From positions 310,001 to 374,000 of the forward strand of contig JACCEP010000003.1 of NCBI GenBank assembly GCA_013416395.1: a DNA stretch of 64,000 nt, given 5' to 3'. The position numbers and the translations under genes were made by a program. The notes beneath the pieces were generated by a model. The model did no database searches. It was not told where the DNA came from and worked only from the letters and a program-made list of their open reading frames with translations. Shown in pieces: positions 63,532 through 64,000 of the stretch. This stretch comes from Alcaligenaceae bacterium (lineage in GTDB: Bacteria; Pseudomonadota; Gammaproteobacteria; Burkholderiales; Burkholderiaceae_B). The first letter of the stretch is position 1, and each line of letters begins with the position of its first letter.

Positions 63532-64000
63532 TCAAGAACGCAGTAATGCGTCGTCGACCATTTCTTGCGCCTGCAGGAGAATCAAGCGCAAGTGCTCCTT
63601 GCCCTTGAAGCTCTCTGCATAGATTTTGTATATGTCTTCAGTTCCTGAAGGCCGTGCTGCAAACCAGCCGTTGGGCGCAACAACCTTAATGCCGCCGATG
63701 GGTGCGCCGTTACCTGGCGCATGATCAAACATGCTGGTTATTTTTTCGCCGGCCAGTTCTGTACTAGCAACCTGTGCTGGCGACAGCTTTGCCAGCATTG
63801 ACTTTTGTGCGGGGGTTGCCGTTGCTTCAACCCGATCGGCAACCACTTCGCCCAATTCGCGGGCCAGCGCGAGATACTGTTCACCCGGATCACGACCACA
63901 GCGTGCGGTAATCTCTGCCGACAGTAATGCGGGCACAATGCCGTCTTTGTCTGTCGTCCACACCGTGCCATCTTTGCGCAAAAACGTCGCGCCCGCGCTT
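63532..64000 (-). CDS. pgm: Phosphoglucomutase (alpha-D-glucose phosphate-specific), C-terminal part
   Basis: The frame runs off the right edge of the window; about 156 residues of C-terminus are present. GATFLRKDGTVWTTDKDGIVP and GWFAARPSGTEDIYKIYAES (the phosphate-binding domain IV signature PSGTEDIYKIYAE) identify the glucose-1-phosphate/glucose-6-phosphate mutase. The ATG-like beginning often proposed at 63981 is a TTG inside the gene, not the true start. Confidence 0.92.
   Translation of the reverse strand, partial: SAGATFLRKDGTVWTTDKDGIVPALLSAEITARCGRDPGEQYLALARELGEVVADRVEATATPAQKSMLAKLSPAQVASTELAGEKITSMFDHAPGNGAPIGGIKVVAPNGWFAARPSGTEDIYKIYAESFKGKEHLRLILLQAQEMVDDALLRS

Overview
The window looks like the chromosome of an aerobic, denitrification-capable betaproteobacterium, most likely Alcaligenaceae (Burkholderiales). 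The reasons are the gene content (sdhCDAB with a small SdhAF4-type gene, quinol-dependent NO reductase, cyoABCD, TRAP and ehu uptake systems, LysR and GntR regulators), the moderately high GC, and protein sequences that resemble Alcaligenaceae homologues. The family call is an inference; no rRNA or tRNA gene was seen.

Region 1 (1-13.5 kb) is the most striking. A hydrogenase-4-like membrane complex (end of hyfE, then hyfF, hyfG, a ferredoxin/small-subunit fusion and hyfB) lacks the nickel-binding cysteines, so it should be an energy-converting complex without hydrogenase activity. It is followed by a CNNM/CorC transporter, a minus-strand pair of MutS-like ATPases, a HIT protein, an extra enolase and a DUF190 protein. 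The leader of the MutS-like pair (10770-10859, minus strand) carries the signature of a fluoride (crcB-type) riboswitch, with a promoter and an intrinsic terminator in register. Enolase is a classic fluoride target, and I read the whole region as a fluoride-stress island with no crcB or eriC gene in view.

Region 2 (13.6-25 kb): cytochrome b561, gene remnants, a LysR-pirin-WrbA oxidative-stress group, the succinate dehydrogenase operon sdhAF4-C-D-A-B, a Nudix hydrolase and a qNOR-type norB.

Region 3 (25-29 kb): an exported protein of unknown function, a KfrA-like coiled-coil DNA-binding protein and a divergent tyrosine recombinase separated by a long palindrome. Partial duplications and possible mobile-element debris suggest accessory DNA.

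Region 4 (29-42 kb): ehuBCDA (ectoine-type uptake), the K+ transporter kup, then a catabolic cluster (aminotransferase, TRAP transporter, amidase, hydratase) divergent from a GntR regulator.

Region 5 (42-57 kb): small unknown proteins, a nitrobindin-like protein, and a long plus-strand series of oxidative and carbohydrate enzymes: two GMC oxidoreductases, DoxX, cupin, SMP-30 lactonase, VOC protein, ThDP enzyme, a cysteine-rich metallothionein-like protein, a duplicated membrane protein, a gluconate-dehydrogenase subunit-3-like protein, an SDR and a GH39 glycosidase. Its purpose is not known to me.

Region 6 (57-64 kb): cyoABCD terminal quinol oxidase, then minus-strand transketolase and the 3' part of phosphoglucomutase, which runs off the window.

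A recurring structural oddity is tandem duplication (units of 74, 132 and 76 bp) starting at the 3' end of genes, at three unrelated places.
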